Below, one piece after another: positions 1 through 4,851 of a stretch of DNA of 5,201 nucleotides; the first letter of the stretch is position 1, and each line of letters begins with the position of its first letter. The notes beneath the pieces are model-generated. The model saw only the letters and a list, made by a program, of their open reading frames with translations, did not search any database and was not told the origin of the DNA. The translations under genes were made by a program, and so were the position numbers. Source of the stretch: Deltaproteobacteria bacterium (GTDB lineage Bacteria; Desulfobacterota; Desulfobaccia; Desulfobaccales; 0-14-0-80-60-11); contig JAKAGH010000239.1 in assembly GCA_021817645.1 (NCBI GenBank), forward strand, positions 1 to 5,201. Reading direction: 5' to 3'.

Positions 1-165
1 GTGGCCGTGGGAGCAGCCCGTGGGCCCTCCATTCCCGGCATCAATTTAAGATTTTGGCACCCCCGCAAAGACGAGCTGATCGGCGCCGGGAAAACCATGC
101 AGCAAACCTATGTCAACAACAGTGGAGCTTTTTACCAACACTGGGAGGAGATTCCGGACAAATAA
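1..165 (+). CDS. C-terminal end of an unidentified protein (5' partial)
   Basis: The first frame is open from base 1 to the TAA at 163-165 and encodes the last 54 residues of a protein whose start lies outside the window. It begins VAVGAARGPSIPG and ends EEIPDK. It contains a segment RFWHPRKDELIGAGKTM (about residues 18-34) that looks like a surface helix. There is no membrane segment and no recognisable catalytic motif. The segment faintly resembles the C-terminal helix of flavodoxin-like or NADPH-dependent FMN reductase proteins, but this is a guess and I assign no function. A GTG happens to sit at base 1, but the gene is more likely cut by the window edge than starting there. A short, weak hairpin follows the stop codon. 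Confidence 0.6.
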   Translation: MAVGAARGPSIPGINLRFWHPRKDELIGAGKTMQQTYVNNSGAFYQHWEEIPDK

Positions 166-177
166 GCTAAGAGCCGC

Positions 178-190
178 TGGCCAACGGCCA
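178..190 (+). terminator. Weak hairpin after the first gene
   Basis: TGGCC, loop AAC, GGCCA form a perfect 5-base-pair stem 13 bases after the stop codon, followed by an AT-rich run (191-205) that is not a clean T tract. It could be a weak terminator for the upstream gene, or it may be chance. Confidence 0.25.
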
Positions 191-211
191 TTTATTAATA
201 AAAAAGAGCGC

Positions 212-304
212 CACCCCGTCCACCGGGTGCCCGGAAACCGAAGGGCATGACTAAAGTACCGCCGGATTTTTAGAAAAAATCCTTGCTTTCATGGCGGGAT
301 GGCC
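212..304 (+). other. Possible structured RNA segment of unknown class
   Basis: This gene-free segment folds densely on paper. CACCC (212-216) can pair with GGGTG (225-229). GTGCCC (227-232) can pair with GGGCAT (243-248) around a purine-rich loop. CCGCC (259-263) pairs with GGCGG (293-297), enclosing a perfect 8-base-pair hairpin (264-271 with 275-282, loop AGA). The first two pairings compete for bases 227-229. The stretch GACTAAAG next to a hairpin recalls the J2/3 region of c-di-GMP-I (GEMM) riboswitches, but the other conserved GEMM bases are missing, so I do not call it one. It lies upstream of the proposed operon promoter, so it may be a tail of the previous transcript. Confidence 0.3.
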
Positions 305-311
305 CTAATTT
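283..311 (+). promoter_or_regulatory. Putative sigma-70 promoter for the fluoride operon
   Basis: A -35 like TTGCTT (283-288) and a -10 like TAATTT (306-311) are separated by 17 bases. Each box matches the consensus at only three of six positions. Transcription would start near 317-319, directly before the first aptamer base at 319. The match is modest; the spacing and placement are the main arguments. Confidence 0.4.
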
Positions 312-318
312 AGACTAC

Positions 319-379
319 GGCGATGGAGTCCGCCGGGGTGAGCAATTCTCCCAAACCGCCTAGACGCTGATGGCTCCTG
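319..379 (+). promoter_or_regulatory. Fluoride riboswitch aptamer (crcB motif)
   Basis: The sequence matches the crcB-motif architecture known from Thermotoga petrophila and others. GGCG (319-322) pairs with CGCC (331-334) to make the first hairpin, whose loop carries ATGGAGTC. An A-rich joint AAACCGCC (353-360) follows, then the conserved CTGATGGCTCCTG (367-379). Loop bases GGAGTC (325-330) pair with GGCTCC (372-377), six pairs including one G-U, forming the expected pseudoknot. Two features are unusual: an extra 18-base insert (335-352) that can form its own hairpin, and a poor second stem (GCC 358-360 against CGC 365-367, with a C-C mismatch). In this family fluoride with magnesium stabilises the pseudoknot and normally turns expression on. 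The gene directly downstream is a cation:proton antiporter, a known type of target for this riboswitch. Confidence 0.9.
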
Positions 380-410
380 ATCTCACCGGGTGGGGTCAGG
401 GGCTTTTTTT
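373..410 (+). terminator. Riboswitch-controlled intrinsic terminator
   Basis: Bases 373-385 pair with 391-403 (13 pairs, some G-U; loop 386-390), followed by seven Ts (404-410). The base of the 5' arm (373-377) is the same sequence that closes the aptamer pseudoknot. The two structures therefore exclude each other: with fluoride bound the terminator cannot fully form and transcription reads into the antiporter gene at 455. Confidence 0.88.
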
Positions 411-444
411 GTGGCCTTTTTCCTTGTTGAACCCGGAGTTATCT

Positions 445-449
445 GGAGG
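445..449 (+). promoter_or_regulatory. Ribosome binding site fixing a GTG start
   Basis: GGAGG sits five bases before the GTG at 455. It is the only strong Shine-Dalgarno sequence in the area, and it supports GTG rather than a later ATG as the antiporter start. Confidence 0.85.
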
Positions 450-454
450 TTAAC

Positions 455-1660
455 GTGGAACAGGTCTGGTATACCGCGACGGCCTGGATTGGCTTGGCGC
501 TCCTGGCCAGTCTCATCTCCATCCGCATTGGCATTTCCGTGGCCCTGGTGGAGATTTTCCTGGGGTTTGTGGCGGGCAATTGCGGCGCATATTTCGGGAG
601 CACCCTCTTCCAGCCCAATGCCTGGGTCAATTTTCTCGCGGGTTTCGCGTCCGTGGTCCTCACCTTCCTGGCCGGCGTGGAGATCGAACCCGAGGCCTTC
701 CGCCGCCAGCTCATCCCCACCCTGGTTATCGGCTTGGTTTCCTTCCTTTTTCCTTTTTTAGGGGCCATGGCCTACGCCTACTATGTCAGCGGCTGGAATC
801 TCCAGGCCGCGCAGATCGCGGGCATCGCCCTGTCCACCACCTCCATGGCCGTAGTCTACGCGGTGATGGTGGAAACGGGCCTGAATGAAACCGATCTGGG
901 CAAACTCATCCTCTCGGCCTGTTTTATCACCGATCTGGGCACGGTCCTGGCCCTGGGCCTGATCTTTGCCCATTATGATTACTGGCTCCTCATTTTTGCG
1001 GCGGTGACCGCAGTGGTCCTCTGGCGGCTCCCGGCTTTCAGCCGCTGGTTCTTCGCCAAATGGGGAGGCCGGGTGAGCGAAGCGGAGATCAAGTTCATCT
1101 TCCTGGTGCTCTGTGTCCTGGGAGCCCTGGCGGTGACGGCCCGCAGCGAAGCGGTGCTCCCTGCGTACCTGGTCGGCATGGTGGTGGCCGGGATCTTCAC
1201 CCACAATAAGGTGCTCATCTTTCGTATGCGCTCCATTGTCTTTGCCCTGCTGACGCCCTTTTTCTTCCTCAAGGCGGGCACCCTGGTCTCCTTGCCCGCC
1301 TTGATCGCGGGCTTTTCCCTCTTGGTCGTGCTGTTCGGAGTGAAGATGGTCACCAAGATCGCCGGGGTCTGGCCCTTGTGCCGGGCCTTTAAGATTCCTC
1401 TGCGGGAGAGCAATTACACCACCCTGCTGATGGCCACCGGCCTGACTTTCGGCAGCATTTCCGCCCTGTTCGGCTTCAATTACGGCTATATCAACCAGTC
1501 CCAGTATTCCATCCTGGTGACGGTGGTCATCGCCTCCGCGGTGATCCCCACGGTGATCGCCCAGGTCTGGTTCCACCCCCGGGAGGTGAACCTGGGCAGG
1601 GCTCCGGAAATTGTCGCCAACGGCTCCCTGGACCATCTGTTGCATATGCCGGAAGATTGA
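455..1660 (+). CDS. CPA2-family cation:proton antiporter
   Basis: A 401-residue inner-membrane protein made almost wholly of hydrophobic helices, the size of a CPA2 (Kef/NapA/GerN-type) membrane domain without the C-terminal TrkA-N/RCK domain found in KefB and KefC. Family signs include FLAGVEIEP (71-79, like the usual FLxGLE), the STTS segment (127-130) ahead of the crossing helices, and the ion-site helix ACFITDLGTVLALGL (155-169). There the likely ion-binding aspartate is D160, preceded by T159 where NapA has a second aspartate and Kef proteins have glutamine. A lysine, K273, lies in the late helix FFFLKAG and may correspond to the functional lysine of NapA. The family swaps Na+ or K+ for protons across the membrane. 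The start is a GTG with GGAGG five bases upstream. The gene is first in an operon under a fluoride riboswitch. The protein may restore pH and ion balance after HF entry or help expel fluoride; the substrate is not readable from sequence. Confidence 0.9.
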   Translation: MEQVWYTATAWIGLALLASLISIRIGISVALVEIFLGFVAGNCGAYFGSTLFQPNAWVNFLAGFASVVLTFLAGVEIEPEAFRRQLIPTLVIGLVSFLFPFLGAMAYAYYVSGWNLQAAQIAGIALSTTSMAVVYAVMVETGLNETDLGKLILSACFITDLGTVLALGLIFAHYDYWLLIFAAVTAVVLWRLPAFSRWFFAKWGGRVSEAEIKFIFLVLCVLGALAVTARSEAVLPAYLVGMVVAGIFTHNKVLIFRMRSIVFALLTPFFFLKAGTLVSLPALIAGFSLLVVLFGVKMVTKIAGVWPLCRAFKIPLRESNYTTLLMATGLTFGSISALFGFNYGYINQSQYSILVTVVIASAVIPTVIAQVWFHPREVNLGRAPEIVANGSLDHLLHMPED

Positions 1661-1691
1661 TTTCCGGCCCTGAGCGTTTATTCTAATCATT

Positions 1692-2885
1692 ATGGCGGAC
1701 AAAGACATACCCACGGCCGCGGCCTGGAAGTTCATCATCCTGGTGGGGGTGGTCAGCCTCTTCAGCGACCTCACCTATGAAGGAGCCCGGAGCATCAGCG
1801 GTCCCTTCCTGGGGATGCTCCAGGCCAGCGCCCTGGCGGTGGGGGTAGTGTCGGGCCTGGGGGAATTTATCGGCTACGCCCTGCGCCTGGTCTCCGGCTA
1901 CTTCACCGACCGGCTCGGCAAATACTGGCCCATCAGTTTTGTGGGTTACGCCTTCAACCTGCTGGCCGTTCCCCTCCTGGCCCTGGCCTGGCGCTGGGAA
2001 GTGGCGGCGGGCCTGCTCATCTTCGAACGGCTGGGCAAGGCCATCCGCACCCCGGCCCGGGACGCCATGCTCTCCCATGCCGTCTCCCGGGTGGGGCCGG
2101 GCTGGGGCTTCGGCTTCCATGAAGCCATGGACCAGATCGGCGCGGTGGCGGGGCCGCTCCTGGTGGCCGGGATCATCTATCTTAAAGGCGGGTACCGGGA
2201 GGGCTTCGCCGTGCTCCTGCTGCCGGCCCTCCTGGCCCTGGCGGTGCTGGGCCTGTCCGCCCGCCTCTACCCGCGACCGCAGCACCTGGAGGTGAGCGCC
2301 CCGCGGTTGGAAGCCGGGGGCTTCAGCGGCCCCTATTGGCTCTATATCATCGCCTCCGGCTTGATCGGCGCGGGCTACGCCGATTTTCCCCTCATTGCCT
2401 ATCATTTCGGCAAAACCGGGTTGGCCTCTCCCAGCTGGATTCCTTTGTTGTACGCTTTGGCCATGGGTGTAGACGCGGTCGCGGCCCTGGTCCTGGGGCG
2501 GCTTTATGACCGCCTGGGCCGGGGATTCCTGACGGTGGTCCCGCTGCTGTCCGCCCTCTTCGCGCCCCTGGTCTTTCTGGGGGGCTTTAACTGGGCCCTG
2601 GCGGGCATGGTCCTCTGGGGCGTGGGCATGGGGGCCCAGGAGTCCATCATCAAGGCGCCGCTGGCGGAGATGGTCCCCAAGGAGCGCCGGGGCACCGGCT
2701 TCGGCCTGTTTCACGCCGGTTTCGGCATTTTTTGGCTGCTGGGGAGCGCGCTCCTGGGGTATTTGTACGATATTTCCCTGATGGCGCTTATTGCCTTTTC
2801 CGTGATCGCGCAGCTTAGCGCCATCCCTCTATTTTTCCTGGTATCCCGGAGACTGGCGCGCTTAAGAAGCTGTCAGGCAGCCTGA
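1692..2885 (+). CDS. MFS transporter in the fluoride operon
   Basis: A 397-residue polytopic membrane protein of the major facilitator superfamily, close to the usual 12-helix length. The N-terminal half has a motif-A loop, GYFTDRLGKYWP (69-80), and the C-terminal half its counterpart, GRLYDRLGRG (269-278). A central polar stretch (about 190-211) links the two halves. Conserved-looking charged and polar positions include SDLTYEGARS (25-34), ERLGKAIRTPARDAML (112-127), HEAMDQIGA (143-151) and the late KERRGTGFG segment (330-338). These mark an uncharacterised prokaryotic MFS group I have seen annotated only as MFS transporter. The ATG at 1692 follows an in-frame stop at 1671-1673. There is no Shine-Dalgarno sequence before it, so translation may be coupled to the antiporter gene 31 bases upstream. 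Substrate unknown; the operon suggests a role in fluoride or linked ion/acid stress. Confidence 0.88.
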   Translation: MADKDIPTAAAWKFIILVGVVSLFSDLTYEGARSISGPFLGMLQASALAVGVVSGLGEFIGYALRLVSGYFTDRLGKYWPISFVGYAFNLLAVPLLALAWRWEVAAGLLIFERLGKAIRTPARDAMLSHAVSRVGPGWGFGFHEAMDQIGAVAGPLLVAGIIYLKGGYREGFAVLLLPALLALAVLGLSARLYPRPQHLEVSAPRLEAGGFSGPYWLYIIASGLIGAGYADFPLIAYHFGKTGLASPSWIPLLYALAMGVDAVAALVLGRLYDRLGRGFLTVVPLLSALFAPLVFLGGFNWALAGMVLWGVGMGAQESIIKAPLAEMVPKERRGTGFGLFHAGFGIFWLLGSALLGYLYDISLMALIAFSVIAQLSAIPLFFLVSRRLARLRSCQAA

Positions 2886-2913
2886 TCAGTCCCTGACGGC
2901 GGGAGGTTAAAGA

Positions 2914-3336
2914 ATGTTTAAGAAGATTCTGTTGGGCTATGACGGCTCCGACGGCGCCAACCGGGCCCTGGACGCAGGTCTGGAGCTGGCCCGGGTGCAC
3001 CAGGCCGAACTCTGGGCGGTGACGGTGGAAGAGGGGCTGCCCCGCTTCAGCGCCACCATGGACGAGGTCCAGGAAGAAAAGGCCTGGGCCAACGAGCACG
3101 CCGCCAAAATTCTGGCCGCGGCCCGGGCCAGGGCCCAGGACGCAGGCCGGGAGCTGAAAACCCTGAAGCGCCCCGGCCACCCGGCGCAAACCATTCTTCA
3201 GGTGGCCGAGGAAGGGAAATTCGACTTGTTGCTCCTGGGCCACAGCGGCCTCTCCGGCGTCTGGGCCAAGTTCCTGGGCACCACTGCGGAAAAGGTGAGC
3301 CGCCACGCCCCCTGCAGCGTGCTGATTGTGCGTTGA
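2914..3336 (+). CDS. Universal stress protein, UspA family
   Basis: A 140-residue soluble protein, a single Usp domain of normal length. It starts MFKKILLGYDGSDGANRAL, with the conserved aspartate at D10, and ends CSVLIVR, the usual last strand. The nucleotide-binding signature G-2x-G-9x-G-[S/T] is complete: G109, G112, G122, T123 within GHSGLSGVWAKFLGTTAEKV. It therefore probably belongs to the ATP-binding subgroup (as MJ0577) rather than the non-binding UspA type. Such proteins act as cytoplasmic stress effectors or regulators and often accompany ion transporters. GGGAGG at 2901-2906 lies seven bases before the ATG. The gene begins 28 bases after the MFS stop, so it is the third gene of the fluoride-riboswitch operon. 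No clear terminator follows. Confidence 0.93.
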   Translation: MFKKILLGYDGSDGANRALDAGLELARVHQAELWAVTVEEGLPRFSATMDEVQEEKAWANEHAAKILAAARARAQDAGRELKTLKRPGHPAQTILQVAEEGKFDLLLLGHSGLSGVWAKFLGTTAEKVSRHAPCSVLIVR

Positions 3337-3354
3337 AGAAGTGTGGGGGAGAGG

Positions 3355-3383
3355 GCGGTGGCCCAGGCTTTCCAGCCTGGGCG
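3355..3383 (+). repeat. Palindromic repeat, copy 1 (GCTTTCCAGCC family)
   Basis: GGTGGCCCAGGCTTTCCAGCC begins here, and the core is a perfect 9-base-pair hairpin (3361-3369 with 3374-3382, loop TTCC). A related sequence in the same orientation lies at 4142. It starts 19 bases after the usp stop codon and has no T tract, so it is more likely a dispersed repeat than a standard terminator. Confidence 0.65.
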
Positions 3384-3393
3384 GATTAACCGA

Positions 3394-3412
3394 GGCGGGC
3401 GGGACGCCCGCC
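3394..3412 (+). repeat. GC-rich perfect hairpin
   Basis: GGCGGGC (3394-3400) and GCCCGCC (3406-3412) pair perfectly around the loop GGGAC. It sits 11 bases after the preceding palindrome, and the two probably form one REP-like element. Confidence 0.6.
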
Positions 3413-3507
3413 CTGGTAAGGTGCCCCGGGAATATCGTGCAAAAAAAGTCTTCATACCCTCCCTGCTCCTGGTGGAAGAGGGTTGGGGGGAGAGGACGGA
3501 CTTTGGA

Positions 3508-3578
3508 CAACAACTACCTGTAATCAGGACCTAAATACGCCACCCCCACCCCCACCCTCCCCCCTCGCAGGGGGAGGG
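3508..3578 (+). repeat. Dispersed repeat copy 1, with C-rich inverted repeat
   Basis: CTGTAATCAG (3518-3527) followed closely by ACGCCACCCCC (3537-3547) and a C-rich run reappears, reverse-complemented, at 4237-4282. The right part is an inverted repeat: CCCTCCCCC (3555-3563) pairs with GGGGGAGGG (3570-3578), nine pairs, loop CTCGCA. C-rich palindromes of this style are common intergenic repeats in many GC-rich bacterial genomes. A loosely similar G-rich stretch on the opposite sense lies at 3481-3495. Confidence 0.6.
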
Positions 3579-3586
3579 AGTTAAGA

Positions 3587-3603
3587 CTGACAATTTATGT
3601 CAG
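3587..3603 (+). repeat. Short hairpin
   Basis: CTGACA and TGTCAG pair perfectly (6 base pairs) around the loop ATTTA, between two larger inverted repeats. No T tract follows. Function unknown. Confidence 0.4.
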
Positions 3604-3611
3604 ATATTTCT

Positions 3612-3638
3612 GGGACGGCACCCGAGGTGCCCGTGCCC
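3612..3638 (+). repeat. Long imperfect palindrome
   Basis: Bases 3612-3622 pair with 3626-3638 around the loop CGA, with single-base bulges at 3630 and 3635. The inner part is GGCACC/GGTGCC-like. It looks like another copy of a palindromic intergenic element. After it (3650-3715) the sequence turns AT-rich up to the gene fragment, with nothing recognisable in it. Confidence 0.5.
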
Positions 3639-3773
3639 TATCTCCCCCGCTTCTTATTTTATCGCAACAAATCTGAATTATAACCTATTGATAATTAAAT
3701 CTTTTACCGAAAACCGAAAACGGTATTTCCCCGCTCCTCCAGGCCCTCCCTTGCCGAAGGGCACCCCCCTCCT

Positions 3774-3992
3774 TATCTGGATGAAATCAATAACGCCCTG
3801 CACCTGAAACTGGTGGACCTGGAGCAGGTCCTGGACCTCATCAAAGCCAAACCGCGCCTGAGGCACCTGGTCCTCACCGGCCGGGACGCCCACCCCCAGG
3901 TGATCGAACTGGCGGACACCGTCAGCGAAATCCGGAAAATCAAACATGCCTACCGCCAGGGCATCGAACCGCAGCCGGGAATTGATTATTAG
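3774..3992 (+). pseudogene. cobO: Truncated cob(I)alamin adenosyltransferase (CobO/BtuR type), C-terminal fragment
   Basis: Read from 3774, 72 codons run to the TAG at 3990-3992 without a stop. They match the C-terminal part of corrinoid adenosyltransferases of the CobA/CobO/BtuR family: LDEINNALHLKL (Walker-B-like LDE), LVLTGRDAH, and the hallmark ending AYRQGIEPQPGIDY. The intact enzyme is about 170-200 residues and transfers adenosyl from ATP to cob(I)alamin in the cytoplasm. Everything before the LDE segment is missing, including the N-terminal P-loop that binds ATP. The frame is open upstream only to 3699, and those residues do not resemble the family. No in-frame start with a Shine-Dalgarno sequence is visible; the ATG at 3781 is out of frame. 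The fragment is clean, so the loss looks fairly recent. It lies among repeats, which may have caused the deletion. Confidence 0.85.
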
Positions 3993-4048
3993 GGATCAGG
4001 GATCAGGGATCAGGGGAAAGTGAATCCGGGGGCTGGCTCCTGATCCCC
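3992..4048 (+). repeat. Tandem GGGATCA repeat with inverted partner
   Basis: Three exact copies of GGGATCA (3992-4012) overlap the last base of the cobO fragment's stop codon. CCTGATCCC at 4039-4047 is the reverse complement of GGGATCAGG, so the region can fold into a stem of about nine pairs. Only three units exist, with no spacers, so this is a simple repeat. Confidence 0.7.
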
Positions 4049-4140
4049 TTGAAAAGGCATGGTGCGGGGGATAAGGGTTGGGCCTGTCCCCTGGTCCTGG
4101 TATGGCCTCCCAGGAATATCTTTGACAGCAAATCAGTCTT

Positions 4141-4203
4141 CGGTGGCGCAAGCTTTCCAGCCGGCGCAGGTTTTCGGCACAGCCTAGAAAGGCTGTGCCA
4201 CCG
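4141..4203 (+). repeat. Palindromic repeat, copy 2, with terminal inverted repeats
   Basis: The element starts CGGTGGC (4141-4147) and ends GCCACCG (4197-4203), a perfect 7-base inverted repeat. Its 5' part, GGTGGCGCAAGCTTTCCAGCC, matches copy 1 at 3355 at most positions. Its 3' part is a perfect 10-base-pair hairpin (4176-4185 with 4190-4199, loop AGAA). At 63 bases, non-coding and with inverted ends, it could be a REP-like or very small MITE-like element. No target duplication is obvious. Confidence 0.6.
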
Positions 4204-4236
4204 ATGATAAAAACTTGTGGGTAATGATAAACCCTT

Positions 4237-4282
4237 GAGGGGGGATGGGGGTGGCGTCTTTGGGGCTGATTACAGCTACTTG
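4237..4282 (-). repeat. Dispersed repeat copy 2, inverted
   Basis: On the minus strand this reads CAAGTAGCTGTAATCAG, then ACGCCACCCCC, then a C-rich run ending CCCCCCTC. It matches the plus-strand copy at 3508-3566, which carries a longer C-rich part. The two copies are inverted and flank the truncated cobO gene. Confidence 0.65.
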
Positions 4283-4289
4283 CCTAAGC

Positions 4290-4327
4290 CCTTCCCCCCA
4301 ACCCCCGCGCATCGTGGGGATGGGGAG
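4290..4327 (+). repeat. C-rich inverted repeat
   Basis: A C-rich left half is mirrored by a G-rich right half. The centre is CCCCGCG (4303-4309) pairing with CGTGGGG (4313-4319), loop CAT, one G-U pair. It resembles the inverted repeat at 3555-3578 in style. Bases 4330-4419 after it contain nothing I recognise. Confidence 0.5.
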
Positions 4328-4419
4328 ATTTTACCTGACTTTATTTTGCTCGTTATGACTGGGGCACAACCCTAACTGGTGTTGGCCTTTAGCCCACTCC
4401 CGCAAACTTCTTCCAGCTA

Positions 4420-4448
4420 TTGACAAACCTGCGGCCAGCGAATATAAA
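4420..4448 (+). promoter_or_regulatory. Strong sigma-70 promoter for the tRNA operon
   Basis: A perfect TTGACA (4420-4425) and a near-perfect TATAAA (4443-4448) are separated by 17 bases. Transcription should start near 4455, a few bases before tRNA-Gln at 4459. This is the best promoter in the window. Confidence 0.9.
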
Positions 4449-4458
4449 AAACAGATGT

Positions 4459-4532
4459 TGGGGGATCGTCCAACGGCAGGACTGCAGCCTCTGGAGTTGC
4501 CTATCAAGGTTCGAATCCTTGTCCCCCAGCCA
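4459..4532 (+). tRNA. tRNA-Gln (anticodon CTG)
   Basis: A complete cloverleaf of 74 bases with encoded CCA. The acceptor stem is TGGGGGA/TCCCCCA, with the T1-A72 pair typical of tRNA-Gln, and G is the discriminator. The D stem is GTCC/GGAC (4468-4471, 4479-4482). The anticodon stem is GCAGC/GTTGC with loop CTCTGGA, giving anticodon CTG at 4491-4493, which reads CAG. The T arm is CAAGG-TTCGAAT-CCTTG. It is first in a two-tRNA transcript, only seven bases before tRNA-Asn. Confidence 0.96.
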
Positions 4533-4539
4533 ACCACAC

Positions 4540-4615
4540 TCCCCGGTAGCTCAGCTGGTAGAGCGGGTGGCTGTTAACCACTTGGTCGGCGGTTCGAGTC
4601 CGTCCCGGGGAGCCA
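4540..4615 (+). tRNA. tRNA-Asn (anticodon GTT)
   Basis: A complete 76-base cloverleaf with encoded CCA. The acceptor stem is TCCCCGG/CCGGGGA. The D arm is GCTC-AGCTGGTA-GAGC. The anticodon stem is GGTGG/CCACT with loop CTGTTAA, giving anticodon GTT at 4573-4575. The T arm is GGCGG-TTCGAGT-CCGTC with one G-U pair. It shares the promoter at 4420-4448 and is followed within ten bases by a terminator. Confidence 0.97.
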
Positions 4616-4624
4616 TGAAAAAAT

Positions 4625-4655
4625 AACCCCTTGATAATTCAAGGGGTTTTATTTT
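4625..4655 (+). terminator. Terminator of the tRNA-Gln/tRNA-Asn operon
   Basis: Bases 4625-4634 pair with 4639-4648 (10 perfect pairs, loop TAAT), followed by TTTTATTTT (4647-4655, the first two bases shared with the stem). It ends the tRNA transcript. Confidence 0.93.
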
Positions 4656-4850
4656 GTGCGGCTGAGTTCTTAAAAGACAGGCAGGCTATTGGGGTAATTG
4701 CAGGGCTTCTTGCGCTTTGCGGGGCAATTGGACCACAGCAACATTGTCTGCTTGGGAAAAAAACAGAAACAGAAAAAGTTAAACATTTATGCACAAGGAT
4801 TCCTCAAAAGAGTGCGAATTAGTTCACAAAGGGGGGCTACTGATATAAAA
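4656..4850. other. Stretch between two matching terminators, no gene recognised
   Basis: These 195 bases separate two terminators with the same core. They hold only short open frames without Shine-Dalgarno sequences or family resemblance, an A-rich run (4758-4780), and no convincing promoter. The segment could be a decayed gene or an unrecognised small RNA ending at the second terminator. Confidence 0.4.
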
Positions 4851-4851
4851 T

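Noticed and set aside
212..304. c-di-GMP-I (GEMM) riboswitch
   Set aside because: The conserved AAACC before the second stem, the GCAAAGC joint and the G-rich third stem are absent; only weak local similarity remains.
758..1774. Long minus-strand open frame (338 codons) across the antiporter gene
   Set aside because: It is antisense to a clear membrane protein gene. Its product is rich in Gly, Gln, His, Asp and Arg without hydrophobic structure, as expected from a GC-rich shadow frame.
1683..2714. Long minus-strand open frame (343 codons) across the MFS gene
   Set aside because: Same shadow pattern: low-complexity Gly/Gln/His/Pro-rich product, opposite to a well-supported MFS gene.
2815..3513. 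Minus-strand open frame of 232 codons over the usp gene
   Set aside because: Antisense to a UspA gene with an intact ATP-binding motif. The product has no family resemblance and runs into the repeat zone.
3678..3947. Minus-strand open frame of 89 codons
   Set aside because: It is the antisense shadow of the cobO fragment, whose plus-strand frame gives a recognisable protein end.
3992..4012. Possible CRISPR-like or VNTR array
   Set aside because: Three adjacent copies of a 7-mer with no spacers; a simple tandem repeat only.
4540..4615. Integration (att) site at the 3' end of tRNA-Asn
   Set aside because: tRNA ends are common integration sites, but no second copy of the tRNA 3' end and no integrase gene occur in the window.
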